Of a DNA stretch of 19,285 bases, positions 1 to 8,345 are shown one piece after another. Origin of the DNA: JBOHSA01 sp050732995. GTDB lineage: Bacteria; Gemmatimonadota; Gemmatimonadetes; Gemmatimonadales; GWC2-71-9. Where the stretch lies: positions 1 to 19,285 of the forward strand of contig JBOHSA010000176.1 of the NCBI GenBank assembly GCA_050732995.1. The letters are read 5' to 3'. The notes beneath the pieces are model-generated. The model was not told the origin of the DNA and searched no databases. It saw only the letters and a program-made list of their open reading frames with translations. The stretch's first letter is position 1; the number at the start of each line of letters is the position of its first letter. A program made the translations under genes and the position numbers.

Positions 1-304
1 GGCGGGGGGGAGCACCGGCGGCGCCATGGCCGGGGGCACTACCGACCCGATGACGCTGTTCCGGCTCGGCGGGTGCGTGGGCTGTCATAAGCTCGGCGCC
101 GAAGGCGGCGTCGTGGGGCCCGACCTCACCCACGTCGGCGCGCGGCTCTCGGCCAACGCTATCCGGCAGGCGATCCTGGAGCCCGACGCGACCATCACCA
201 AAGGGTACGAGAAGTTCGCCGGCATCATGCCCAAGACCTTCGGCGACCAGATGCTGGCGAAGCAGCTCGAGGCGCTGGTCCGGTTCCTGGCGGCGCAGCA
301 ATGA
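1..304 (+). CDS. c-type cytochrome, C-terminal part (5' end outside window)
   Basis: The frame is open from base 2 to the TGA at 302-304. It carries one heme c attachment motif, CVGCH, and a later Met in an IMP context that can be the second axial ligand, so it is a small class I cytochrome c domain. An ATG at 26 is possible, but a start there would give no signal peptide, and the Gly/Thr-rich stretch before the heme motif reads like a linker. It is therefore more likely the tail of a longer exported or membrane cytochrome that begins upstream. The stop overlaps the next gene's ATG (ATGA). Its role is presumably electron transfer towards the oxidase encoded downstream; the identity of the full protein cannot be told from here. 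Confidence 0.75.
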   Translation, partial: AGGSTGGAMAGGTTDPMTLFRLGGCVGCHKLGAEGGVVGPDLTHVGARLSANAIRQAILEPDATITKGYEKFAGIMPKTFGDQMLAKQLEALVRFLAAQQ

Positions 305-1095
305 CCCCGGACGCGCTCCGCCGGTACGCCCGCCATCCATTCTGGCAGGCGGTCACCATCCTCGTGGTGGCCTACGTGGTCATCGCCTACGGCATCCCGC
401 TGCTGCCGGGCAGCGCGCTCGTACCGGCGAGCGTGGTGCTGCAATACATGGCCACCGTCATGGTGGGCGTGCTCATCTGGGTGTCGGACAGCGAGGAGCG
501 CTGGGCGCAGTTCAAGGAGCCGCTCCAGCGCATGCTGGTCGAGCCGCGGCTCAAGCCCGTCCGCACGACGGTGCTGGCCGCCGTGCCGCTGCTCGTCGGG
601 TGGCTCACCTACGGCCGGGTCCGGGCCACGGTGGAAGCGCCGCCCAACCTGCGGTCGATTCATCCCGCCCCGCCGGCCGAGATGACGTTCCGCGGGCAGA
701 AGGTGACCCTCACGGGCCTCGAGAACCCCCTGCGAAAAGAGGGCGCCCTCGCCGACCATCTCGCCCTGGGCAAGCGCGTCTATTACCAGAACTGCCTGCC
801 GTGTCACGGGGATTATCTCGACGGGCAGGGGCACTACGCCGGGGGATTCAACCCGATCCCGTTGAACTTCCAGGACAACGGCACGATCGCCCAGCTGACC
901 GAGAGCTTCGTCTTCTGGCGGGTGGCCAAGGGCGGCTCCGGCCTGCCGCGCGAGGGGACGCCGTGGAACTCGGCGATGCCCGCCTGGGAAGACTTCCTCA
1001 CGGAGCGGGAGATCTGGGCGGTGGTGCTGTTCCTGTACGAGCAGACGGGGTGGAAGCCGAGAACCTGGGAGCACGGAGCAGGGAGTAGTCCATGA
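301..1095 (+). CDS. membrane-anchored monoheme cytochrome c
   Basis: This is a 264-residue protein. The N-terminal half has three hydrophobic segments (about residues 17-36, 45-62 and 88-104). A cytochrome c domain follows, with CLPCH at 165-169 and a likely axial Met at 226 in the sequence SAMPAW. The layout is a membrane anchor carrying a periplasmic heme c, suited to passing electrons between a quinol-oxidising complex and cytochrome c oxidase. The start overlaps the previous stop and the end overlaps the next start (both ATGA), so the genes are translationally coupled. It could be a subunit of a bc-type or alternative quinol:cytochrome c complex whose other genes lie upstream; that is inference from position. 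Confidence 0.85.
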   Translation: MTPDALRRYARHPFWQAVTILVVAYVVIAYGIPLLPGSALVPASVVLQYMATVMVGVLIWVSDSEERWAQFKEPLQRMLVEPRLKPVRTTVLAAVPLLVGWLTYGRVRATVEAPPNLRSIHPAPPAEMTFRGQKVTLTGLENPLRKEGALADHLALGKRVYYQNCLPCHGDYLDGQGHYAGGFNPIPLNFQDNGTIAQLTESFVFWRVAKGGSGLPREGTPWNSAMPAWEDFLTEREIWAVVLFLYEQTGWKPRTWEHGAGSSP

Positions 1096-2708
1096 CCGAG
1101 CGCAAGATGGCGTTCCAGGTCGCGATGGTCGTGGCCGCCGGGAGCGTAGTGCTCCCCGCTCCCCGCTCCCTCGCCGCGCAGGACACCGCCCGCGGCAAGG
1201 TGGTCTACGACAAGTGGTGCGCCCAATGCCACGGGGACACGGGGGCGGGAGACGGCCCTGCCGCGCGCTACATGCTGCCCCGGCCCCGCGATTTCACCGC
1301 CGCGCTCTACCAGTTCCGGACCACGCCCTCCGGCCAGCTGCCCACCGACGAGGATCTCCGGCGGGTGATCGACGCGGGCGTGCCCGGCACAGCGATGCCC
1401 GGGTGGCAGGACCGGCTCTCGGCCGCCGACCGGCGCGAGGTGCTGGCGTACATCAAGACGTTTTCCGCGTTCTTCGCCGACTCGACCCAACGTCCGCAGC
1501 CGCTCGACTTCGGCGGCGCGCCGGGCGGCGGCGCGGAAGCGCTGCGGCTCGGCCGCCAGTTCTACGACTCGATCGGCTGCGCGAAATGCCACGGCGCGGC
1601 GGGACGAGGCGACGGGTCGTCGGCCCCGACGCTGGACGACGACATGGGGATGCCGATCGTGCCTGCCGACCTCACCCAGGCTTGGCGCTTCAACGGTGGG
1701 AGCAGTGTCGAAGAGATCTACCGCCGACTGCGCACCGGGCTCGACGGCACCCCGATGCCGTCGTTCAGCGATCTGATCGAGCAGAAGTTCCTCACCGACC
1801 AAGAGCTGTGGCATCTCGCCCGATACGTACGGAGCCTGTCCCCGGACGAGCCCCCCCGCGTGCGGGACGTGATCCGCGCGCGGCAGATCGCCGGAGCGGT
1901 GCCCGCGTCGCCGGACGACTCGGCGTGGGCCGGGGTCGACCGCTACTACTTCCCCCTGGTCGGCCAGATCATCCGCAAAGCCCGCTGGTTCGCGCCGGCG
2001 GTAGACGGGATCTGGGTGCAGGCGCTGCACAACGGGGAGCGGGTGGCGCTGCGGCTCAGCTGGAACGATCGCTCACACAGCCCGGACTCCGCCTGGCTCG
2101 AATACGCGGGGAAGGTGCTGGGGGCGCTCGCCGGCGACGACTCGGTGCCCCCCTCCCCTGCCCGCTCTCCGGCGGTCGAGCCCTGGCCGGACCGGGTAGC
2201 GGTGCAGTTCCCGCAGCGCATCCCGGAGGGCATGGAGCGGCCGTATTTTCTGATGGGCTCGGGCTCCGCGCCGGTGGTCCAGTGGCGCTGGGCTAGCCGG
2301 GCCCCCTCCTCGGGCGCCGTGGCCGGCCTCGCCCGCGGCCTCGAGCGCTTCGATCCCCTTCCGGGGGCAAGCGCAAGCATCGGCGCGCAGTCGGTTTACG
2401 ACAACGGCGCGTGGCGCGTCGTGCTCACCCGCGCCCTTGCCACGGCCGACACGACTAACGACCTTCAGTTCCGGACCGGCCGCGCGATCCCGCTGGCGTT
2501 GTTCGCCTGGGACGGCTCGAGCGGCGAGCACGGGTCCCGCCTGGCCGTCAGCGCCTGGTATTTCCTCGCCCTCGATCGGGCCACGCCGGCCCGCGTGTTC
2601 GTCGCGCCCGTGGTCGCCATGGCATTGACGCTCGGCCTGGGACTGTGGGTGGTCCGCCGGGCCCAGGGAAGCACGGAAAGCGGACGACGGGAAGCGGGAC
2701 GGGTATAA
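1092..2708 (+). CDS. diheme cytochrome c fused to an ethylbenzene-dehydrogenase-like heme b domain, membrane-anchored
   Basis: This is a 538-residue protein. Residues 1-29 look like a signal peptide ending in ...SLAAQ. Two cytochrome c domains follow: CAQCH at 43-47 with a candidate Met ligand at 102 (AMPGW), and CAKCH at 163-167 with Met 222 (PMPSF). Residues from about 265 to 500 resemble the beta-rich heme b domain of the gamma subunit of ethylbenzene dehydrogenase and related DMSO-reductase-family enzymes. Near the C-terminus (about 505-528) is one hydrophobic segment followed by arginines, a tail anchor. The protein would be a periplasmic three-heme relay held on the inner membrane. No molybdopterin catalytic subunit is present, so here the domain more likely carries electrons than serves a dehydrogenase. 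The domain call for the C-terminal half is by resemblance only. Confidence 0.8.
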   Translation: MTERKMAFQVAMVVAAGSVVLPAPRSLAAQDTARGKVVYDKWCAQCHGDTGAGDGPAARYMLPRPRDFTAALYQFRTTPSGQLPTDEDLRRVIDAGVPGTAMPGWQDRLSAADRREVLAYIKTFSAFFADSTQRPQPLDFGGAPGGGAEALRLGRQFYDSIGCAKCHGAAGRGDGSSAPTLDDDMGMPIVPADLTQAWRFNGGSSVEEIYRRLRTGLDGTPMPSFSDLIEQKFLTDQELWHLARYVRSLSPDEPPRVRDVIRARQIAGAVPASPDDSAWAGVDRYYFPLVGQIIRKARWFAPAVDGIWVQALHNGERVALRLSWNDRSHSPDSAWLEYAGKVLGALAGDDSVPPSPARSPAVEPWPDRVAVQFPQRIPEGMERPYFLMGSGSAPVVQWRWASRAPSSGAVAGLARGLERFDPLPGASASIGAQSVYDNGAWRVVLTRALATADTTNDLQFRTGRAIPLALFAWDGSSGEHGSRLAVSAWYFLALDRATPARVFVAPVVAMALTLGLGLWVVRRAQGSTESGRREAGRV

Positions 2709-2723
2709 ATGCTGGACTCACTT

Positions 2724-2732
2724 GGAGGAGGG
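2724..2732 (+). promoter_or_regulatory. Shine-Dalgarno site of the cupredoxin-like gene
   Basis: GGAGGAGGG lies just before ATG codons at 2733 and 2736. Spacing from the GGAGG core is 4 nt to the first and 7 nt to the second, so 2736 is the better start. The upstream in-frame ATG at 2709 has no such site. Confidence 0.7.
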
Positions 2733-2735
2733 ATG

Positions 2736-3476
2736 ATGCGCAGGCTTGGAGCGATGACGCTGGCGGTTGTGGGGGGAGGGGCGGCGCTGCTCGGCGCCGT
2801 GGTCGTAGGAACGAAAGGGGAGGCGGCCCAGGGGGGGGCGACCGTGACGGGCCGCGTGAAGTTCACCGGGGCGAAGCCCGCGAACCCGCGGATCGATATG
2901 AGCGAGGAACCCAAGTGCAAGGCCAAGTACCCGGCGCCGCCCACCGCGGAGACGGTCGTCGTGAGCGGCAACGGCACGCTCGCCAACGTCTTCGTGTACG
3001 TGAAGGCCGGGTTGCCGACCTCCGCGAAGTACCCCGCGCCGGCGACGCCGGTGGTGATCGACCAGGACGGCTGTCGCTATCGCCCGCACGTGTTCGGGCT
3101 CCAGGTGGGGCAGCCCCTCGAGATCCGCAACTCCGATCCCCTGCTGCACAACATCAAGGCCAAAGCGACCAAGAACCGGCCGTTCAACATCAGCCAGCCG
3201 AGCGCCGGGATGAAGACCACGCGCACCTTCAGCGCGCCGGAGGTGATGGTCTCGCTCGAGTGCAACGTCCACGGCTGGATGAACGCGTACGTGGGCGTCC
3301 TGCCCCATCCCCTGTTCGCCGTGACCGGGACCGACGGGGGCTTCACGATCAAGGGGCTGCCGCCCGGGACCTACACGCTCGAGGCGTGGCACGAGAAGTA
3401 CGGCACACAGACCGCCACGGTGGCGGTCGCGGGGGCCGAAGCGAAGACCGCCGACTTCACTTTCGCCGCCAAATAG
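2736..3476 (+). CDS. secreted cupredoxin-like protein with carboxypeptidase-regulatory-like domain
   Basis: The protein has 246 residues from the preferred ATG at 2736 (starts at 2709 or 2733 are possible). An N-terminal hydrophobic stretch is a signal peptide or anchor. The middle contains a plastocyanin-like set of potential type 1 copper ligands: a His in the LLHNI segment and then C-N-V-H-G-W-M, giving Cys, His and Met. The C-terminal part (TDGGFTIKGLPPGTYTLEAW) is the signature of a carboxypeptidase regulatory-like beta-sandwich. It lies between cytochrome genes and coxB, 10 bases before the coxB start. A role as a soluble electron carrier, or in copper handling for the oxidase, is inferred from context. 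The C-x2-H-x2-M spacing is shorter than in classical plastocyanin, so copper binding is not certain. Confidence 0.75.
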   Translation: MRRLGAMTLAVVGGGAALLGAVVVGTKGEAAQGGATVTGRVKFTGAKPANPRIDMSEEPKCKAKYPAPPTAETVVVSGNGTLANVFVYVKAGLPTSAKYPAPATPVVIDQDGCRYRPHVFGLQVGQPLEIRNSDPLLHNIKAKATKNRPFNISQPSAGMKTTRTFSAPEVMVSLECNVHGWMNAYVGVLPHPLFAVTGTDGGFTIKGLPPGTYTLEAWHEKYGTQTATVAVAGAEAKTADFTFAAK

Positions 3477-3486
3477 GGAGACCTCC

Positions 3487-4164
3487 ATGCGCTGGTGGCT
3501 GCCCCCGGCCGCATCCACGTTCGCCGGCGACATCGACTTCCTGTTCACGTTGATCCTCTGGATCACCGGGGTCGCGCTGGTGATCGTGGAGGTGGGGCTC
3601 TTGTGGTTCGTGATCCGGTACCGCGCCCGTCCCGGCCGGCAGGCCTATTACACGCACGGCAGCACGAAGGCGGAGGTGATCTGGACGGCGGTGCCCGCCG
3701 TGACGGTCGTGATCCTCGGCCTGATGAGCAACGGGGTGTGGAACAAGATCAAGGGCCGGGAGAGCGTGCCGCCGGAGGCCGCTCCCGTCGCGATCACCGC
3801 GAAACAGTTCGAGTGGAACGTCGCCTACCCCGGACCCGACGGTCGGCTCGGGACCGGGGACGACGTCGTGGTGCGCAACCAGCTCCACCTCGTGGTCGAC
3901 CGGCCGGTGGTCGTGCACCTGACGTCGGAGGACGTCATCCATTCGTTCTTCATCCCCGAGTTCCGGGTGAAGCAGGACGCGGTGCCGGGGATGAACATCA
4001 ACGTCTGGTTCCAGCCGACGGTGACCGGGGAGTTCGAGATCGGGTGCGCGGAGCTGTGCGGCCAGGGCCACTACCGGATGCGCGCGCGCGTGTTCGTGCA
4101 CACGCCCGAGGAGTTCGCGACCTGGCTCAAGGAGCAGGCAGCCGGGGGAGAAACCACGCCATGA
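3487..4164 (+). CDS. coxB: cytochrome c oxidase subunit II
   Basis: This 225-residue protein has two transmembrane helices (about 17-43 and 65-84) followed by the periplasmic CuA domain. The CuA ligands are visible: H152, C187, E189, C191, H195 and M198 in CAELCGQGHYRM. It accepts electrons from cytochrome c or a cupredoxin and passes them to heme a in subunit I. No cytochrome c domain is fused to its C-terminus, so this is an aa3-type rather than caa3-type subunit II. No clear signal peptide is present, as the protein starts almost directly with the first helix. GGAG at 3477-3480 sits 6 nt before the ATG. The stop overlaps the coxA start (ATGA). Confidence 0.95.
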   Translation: MRWWLPPAASTFAGDIDFLFTLILWITGVALVIVEVGLLWFVIRYRARPGRQAYYTHGSTKAEVIWTAVPAVTVVILGLMSNGVWNKIKGRESVPPEAAPVAITAKQFEWNVAYPGPDGRLGTGDDVVVRNQLHLVVDRPVVVHLTSEDVIHSFFIPEFRVKQDAVPGMNINVWFQPTVTGEFEIGCAELCGQGHYRMRARVFVHTPEEFATWLKEQAAGGETTP

Positions 4165-5939
4165 CGAGCGTTGCGGCACACGCGCCGGCCCACGGCGCGC
4201 AGCACGCGCCCACGAGCTTCTGGCGCAAGTACATCTTCTCGACCGACCACAAGATCATCGGGATCCAGTTCCTGTTCGTGAGCCTGTTGTTCCTGCTCGT
4301 GGGCGGGCTGTTGGCGATGCAGATCCGCTGGCAGCTGGGGTGGCCGGGCCGGCCGCTGCCGGGCGGCGGCTTGCTTCCCGAATCGATGGTGTCCGACGGC
4401 GTGATTCTCCCCGAGTACTACATCCAGCTCGTGACGATGCACGGCACCTTCATGGTGTTCTTCGCCATCATGCCGCTGCTCGTGGGCGTGTTCGCCAACT
4501 TCCTGATCCCGCTGAAGATCGGCACGCACGACATGGCGTTCCCGCGGCTCAACATGGCCTCGTTCTGGGCGGCGTTCGTGGCGGGGCTGATCATGCTCGC
4601 GGGCTTCTTCGTGCCGGCCGGCCCGTCGTGGGCGGGGTGGACCATGTACGCGCCGCTCTCGGCGCGCCCCGACCTCTACCAGTCGGGCATGACCACCGGC
4701 CAGATCCTCTGGTGCATCTCGATCATCATCCTCGGTCTGTCGTCCGTGCTGGGCTCCATCAACTACATCACGACGGTGATCAACAACCGGGCGCCGGGGA
4801 TGACGTGGTTCCGCCTCCCGCTCTCGGTCTGGGCGCTGTTCATCACGGCGATCCTGGGCATCCTGGCCCTGCCGGTGCTCCAGGGGGCCGCGATCATGCT
4901 GATGTTCGATCAGACACTCGGTACCCACTTCTTCGATCCGATCGCCGGGGGGCAGGCGCTCCTGTGGCAGCACCTGTTCTGGTTCTTCGGCCATCCCGAG
5001 GTGTACATCCTGATCCTGCCGGCGATGGGGATGGTGTCGGACATCGTGGCCAACGGGAGCCGCAAGCCGATCTTCGGCTACCACTCGATGGTGTTCGCCA
5101 TCATCGCCATCGGGTTCCTCGGCTGGCTCGTGTGGGGGCACCACATGTTCATGAGCGGGATGAACCCGACGCTCGGGTCCTCGTTCATGATCTCGACGCT
5201 GGTGATCGCGGTGCCGTCGGCGGTGAAGGTGTTCAACTGGATGGGCACGATGTGGCGCGGGAACCTGCGGTTCCACGTGCCGATGCTCAACGCCATCGCG
5301 TTCGTGGCGATGTTCACGATCGGCGGCCTGTCGGGGGTGTTCATGGCCGCGACGCCCGTGGACATGTTCATCCACGACACCTACTTCATCGTGGCGCACC
5401 TGCACTACGTGCTGTTCGGCGGCAGTCTGTTCGCCCTGTTCGGCGCGATCACCTACTGGTATCCCAAGATGTTCGGCCGCGTGATGAGCGAGCGGCTGGG
5501 CAAGGTCCACTTTTTCCTCACGTTCATCACGTACAACCTGGTGTTCTTCCCGATGCACATCATCGGCATGGGCGGCCAGATGCGCCGGCTGTACGATCCG
5601 ACGCAGTACGGGTTTCTCCAGTCGCAGCAGCCGATGAACGAGTTCATCTCGATCTGCGCCTTCGTGCTGTTCGCCGTCCAAATCCTCTTCGCGTTCAACT
5701 TCCTGTGGAGCCTGAAGCGGGGAAAGAAGGCGGAGCTGAATCCCTGGCACGACAACGGACTCGAGTGGACGCTGCCCTCGCCCGCGCCGCACGGCAACTG
5801 GGACCGGGTGCCCACCGTGTACCGCGGGCCCTACGAGTTCAGCGTCCCGGGCGCGGCGGACGATTTCCTGCCGCAGACCCGCAAGCTCCCGACCGACCGC
5901 GAGCCGGCCGCCGCGACGGCCCCGGCCCCGGGCCACTGA
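4161..5939 (+). CDS. coxA: cytochrome c oxidase subunit I (heme-copper oxidase, type A1)
   Basis: The 592-residue catalytic subunit reduces O2 to water and pumps protons. Ligands seen: H94 and H415 for heme a, H413 for heme a3, and H278, H327 and H328 for CuB, with Y282 positioned for the His-Tyr cross-link (HPEVY). The E280 of HPEVY together with D124 and N131 (GTHDMAFPRLN) marks a complete D-channel. K356 marks the K-channel, though the usual Thr three residues before it is Ser. This places it in subfamily A1. The ATG at 4161 overlaps the coxB stop and has GGGGGAG upstream; the open frame extends further 5' but only as an out-of-frame shadow of coxB. Subunit III is a separate gene. The last 60 or so residues are a Pro/Ala-rich soluble tail. 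Confidence 0.97.
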   Translation: MTSVAAHAPAHGAQHAPTSFWRKYIFSTDHKIIGIQFLFVSLLFLLVGGLLAMQIRWQLGWPGRPLPGGGLLPESMVSDGVILPEYYIQLVTMHGTFMVFFAIMPLLVGVFANFLIPLKIGTHDMAFPRLNMASFWAAFVAGLIMLAGFFVPAGPSWAGWTMYAPLSARPDLYQSGMTTGQILWCISIIILGLSSVLGSINYITTVINNRAPGMTWFRLPLSVWALFITAILGILALPVLQGAAIMLMFDQTLGTHFFDPIAGGQALLWQHLFWFFGHPEVYILILPAMGMVSDIVANGSRKPIFGYHSMVFAIIAIGFLGWLVWGHHMFMSGMNPTLGSSFMISTLVIAVPSAVKVFNWMGTMWRGNLRFHVPMLNAIAFVAMFTIGGLSGVFMAATPVDMFIHDTYFIVAHLHYVLFGGSLFALFGAITYWYPKMFGRVMSERLGKVHFFLTFITYNLVFFPMHIIGMGGQMRRLYDPTQYGFLQSQQPMNEFISICAFVLFAVQILFAFNFLWSLKRGKKAELNPWHDNGLEWTLPSPAPHGNWDRVPTVYRGPYEFSVPGAADDFLPQTRKLPTDREPAAATAPAPGH

Positions 5940-5949
5940 CGCCGACCGA

Positions 5950-5963
5950 GGGGGGGGGGGGGG
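5950..5963 (+). repeat. 14-G homopolymer before coxC
   Basis: A run of 14 G fills most of the coxA-coxC spacer and ends 9 nt before the coxC ATG. It is the only purine-rich sequence there, so it must act as, or overlap, the ribosome binding site. Length changes would alter spacing but not reading frame. Confidence 0.8.
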
Positions 5964-5972
5964 AATCGATCG

Positions 5973-6689
<717 letters not shown>

Positions 6690-6701
6690 CCCCGAGGGCC
6701 C

Positions 6702-6980
6702 ATGGAACCCGAGCATCGGCCGCATCCCAACTACATCCTGATCTGGGTCTACCTCGCGGTGCTGACCGCGATCGAGGTCGGCGTGGCGTTCGTGTCCCAT
6801 CTGCCCAAGCTCACGCTCATGCTGGCGCTGATCTTCCTCGCGGTGTGGAAGGCGCTGCTCGTGGCGATGTACTTCATGCATCTGAAGTTCGAGCCGCGAA
6901 AGCTGGTGATCCTGGTGTGCGTGCCGCTGCCGCTCGCCGCGATCCTGGTGCTCGCGGTCATCACGGAGAAGATCTGGTAG
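6702..6980 (+). CDS. coxD: cytochrome c oxidase subunit IV (prokaryotic COX4 type)
   Basis: This 92-residue protein has three hydrophobic helices. The sequence KALLVAMYFMHLKFE is the hallmark of the small bacterial subunit IV found with caa3/aa3 oxidases, where it helps assembly and stability. GAGGG at 6694-6698 lies 3 nt before the ATG. Its TAG stop (6978-6980) overlaps the beginning of ctaB. Confidence 0.92.
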   Translation: MEPEHRPHPNYILIWVYLAVLTAIEVGVAFVSHLPKLTLMLALIFLAVWKALLVAMYFMHLKFEPRKLVILVCVPLPLAAILVLAVITEKIW

Positions 6981-7825
6981 CGCTGCTTGAGCTGACCAAG
7001 CCCCGTATCACGCAGCTGGTCCTCCTCACCGCCGCGGCTGGCTTCCTGCTGGGCGCGGCGCAGGGTGTGGACCTGTGGCTGCTCGCCCACACCCTGCTCG
7101 GCACCGCGCTGGTGGCCGGCGGGACCAACGCCCTGAACCAGCTGCGCGAGCGGGACGTGGACGCCCGGATGGAGCGCACCCGCGGCCGGCCGCTCCCATC
7201 CGGCCGGCTCACGCCGGCGCAGGCGGCGTGGTTCGCGGGAGCGATCTCGCTCGCGGGCGTCGCCTACCTCTGGCTCGCCGTCAATCGGCTCACGGCGGGC
7301 CTCGCCGCGCTGACGCTCGTGAGCTACGTGTTCCTCTACACGCCGCTCAAGCGGACGACCTCGCTGAACACGCTCGTGGGCGCGGTCCCCGGGGCGCTGC
7401 CGATCGTCGGGGGGTGGACGGCGGCGGGCGGCGCGCTCGACGCCGCGGCCGGGGCGCTGTTCTGGATCCTGTTCCTCTGGCAGCTGCCGCACTTCCTGGC
7501 GCTCGCCTGGATCTACCGCGAGGACTACCGCCGCGGGGGACTCGTGATGCTGACGCGGGACGACCCCGACGGCCGCTACACCGGTCGCATGATCCTGCTC
7601 TACGCCTGCGCGCTCGTCCCGGTCAGCCTGGCCCCCACGCTCCTGGGCGTCACCGGCGCGGTGTACTTCTTCGGCGCGCTGGCGCTCGGCCTCGCCTACG
7701 CGGCCGCCGGTGCCAGCGTCGCCCTGGCTGCCACGACCGAGCGGGCGTGGCGTTTGTTCTTCGTGTCGATCGTATACCTTCCCGGGCTCTTGACCCTGAT
7801 GGTGCTCGACCACGTCGCGGCTTAG
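6974..7825 (+). CDS. ctaB: protoheme IX farnesyltransferase (heme O synthase)
   Basis: This integral membrane prenyltransferase of the UbiA family adds a farnesyl group to heme B to give heme O, the precursor of heme A for the oxidase encoded just upstream. It has about 283 residues with the usual multiple helices. The start of the family is recognisable (LLELTKPRITQLVLLTAAAGF is cut here to its core, TKPRITQLV). The prenyl-diphosphate site is NQLRERDVDARMERTRGRPL, with E in place of the commoner first Asp. The second conserved region is YREDYRRGGLVMLTRDDPDG. No ATG, GTG or TTG fits: the nearest in-frame GTG upstream is deep in coxD, and the next downstream removes TKPR. CTG at 6974, 5 nt after GGAG and overlapping the coxD stop, is the best start. 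Heme A synthase (ctaA) is not in the window. Confidence 0.9.
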   Translation: MVALLELTKPRITQLVLLTAAAGFLLGAAQGVDLWLLAHTLLGTALVAGGTNALNQLRERDVDARMERTRGRPLPSGRLTPAQAAWFAGAISLAGVAYLWLAVNRLTAGLAALTLVSYVFLYTPLKRTTSLNTLVGAVPGALPIVGGWTAAGGALDAAAGALFWILFLWQLPHFLALAWIYREDYRRGGLVMLTRDDPDGRYTGRMILLYACALVPVSLAPTLLGVTGAVYFFGALALGLAYAAAGASVALAATTERAWRLFFVSIVYLPGLLTLMVLDHVAA

Positions 7826-7853
7826 CCCCTTAGCCCCCTGGCCCCTTAGCCCC
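7822..7853 (+). repeat. tandem 8-bp repeat array TTAGCCCC (4 units)
   Basis: Four units start at 7822, 7830, 7838 and 7846; the third is degenerate (CTGGCCCC). The first unit contains the ctaB TAG stop codon. The same unit occurs in both orientations after lepB (18881-18956). Confidence 0.8.
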
Positions 7854-7859
7854 TCTCTC

Positions 7860-8048
7860 GTGATTCCTTTCCATCGGCTGCTCATCGCCACCGGCATCGC
7901 CTTCTGCGCGGGATTCGCGCTCTGGGCGGGCTGGCGCTACCGCAGCTCGGGGAGCGCCGGATCGCTGGCGCTGGGACTCGTGTTCGCGGCGCTCGCCGTG
8001 CTCCTGGCCTACTACCTGCGCCACCTCAAGCGCTTCCTCGGCCGATGA
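7860..8048 (+). CDS. small membrane protein, unknown function
   Basis: This 62-residue protein has two hydrophobic helices (about 8-25 and 33-52) and a basic C-terminus (RHLKRFLGR). The only plausible start is GTG at 7860, with no clear Shine-Dalgarno sequence. It overlaps the next small ORF by ATGA and follows ctaB by about 34 bases, so it probably belongs to the oxidase operon. I do not recognise the family. Position suggests an accessory or assembly role for the oxidase or heme delivery, but nothing in the sequence shows this. Confidence 0.55.
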   Translation: MIPFHRLLIATGIAFCAGFALWAGWRYRSSGSAGSLALGLVFAALAVLLAYYLRHLKRFLGR

Positions 8049-8230
8049 CGCTCGCGACGCTGGCGCTGCTCCACGGCGGCGACGAACGGTTGAACCTGGC
8101 GTACTTCTGGAGCTCGATCCTCATCGTGCTCCTCCCCGTGGCGACGTTCGTTGTGCTGGCGGTGCTGGTGATCCGAGCGTACCGGCGGCGGCGGGAAGCG
8201 GATGGGGGGGGGGATCCTGGAAGAACCTGA
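8045..8230 (+). CDS. small single-helix membrane protein, unknown function
   Basis: This 61-residue protein has a short N-terminal hydrophobic stretch, one strong transmembrane helix (about 22-44) and a basic tail beginning RAYRRRREADGGG. It resembles in build the short cytoplasmic-tailed proteins often found in cytochrome oxidase or cytochrome c maturation operons, but has no recognisable motif. ATG overlaps the previous stop. The C-terminal Gly codons are made by a 10-G run at 8204-8213, so a change in run length would alter the last few residues. Confidence 0.55.
   Translation: MTLATLALLHGGDERLNLAYFWSSILIVLLPVATFVVLAVLVIRAYRRRREADGGGDPGRT
8204..8213 (+). repeat. 10-G homopolymer near the end of the 61-residue ORF
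   Basis: Ten consecutive G on the sense strand encode the Gly stretch before the stop at 8228-8230. Confidence 0.7.
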
Positions 8231-8336
8231 GTGCGCAATGCGGAGTTGATCGCAGGCCCTTCGAGACCGGTGTTGAGATTCCAGATCGAACTTACATTGC
8301 CCACTTCGCATTCCGCACTCCGCATTCCGCATTAGA
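8229..8336 (+). repeat. 7-bp-unit inverted repeat upstream of hemQ
   Basis: This stretch fills the 115-base gap before hemQ. The right arm (8295-8336) is built from CATTCCG units, and a shorter left arm (8229-8247) carries the reverse-complement unit ATGCGGA, so a partial hairpin can form. A 27-base segment at 8308-8334 is identical to 17098-17124 in front of the TolB-like gene. An AT-rich TAGATT follows at 8333-8338, 7 nt before the hemQ ATG. Confidence 0.75.
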
Positions 8337-8345
8337 TTCCGAGCC

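Noticed and set aside
3495..4160. N-terminal extension of CoxA (open frame starts at 3495)
   Set aside because: The extension is the out-of-frame shadow of coxB, Arg/Gly-rich with no homology; ATG 4161 overlaps the coxB stop in the usual way.
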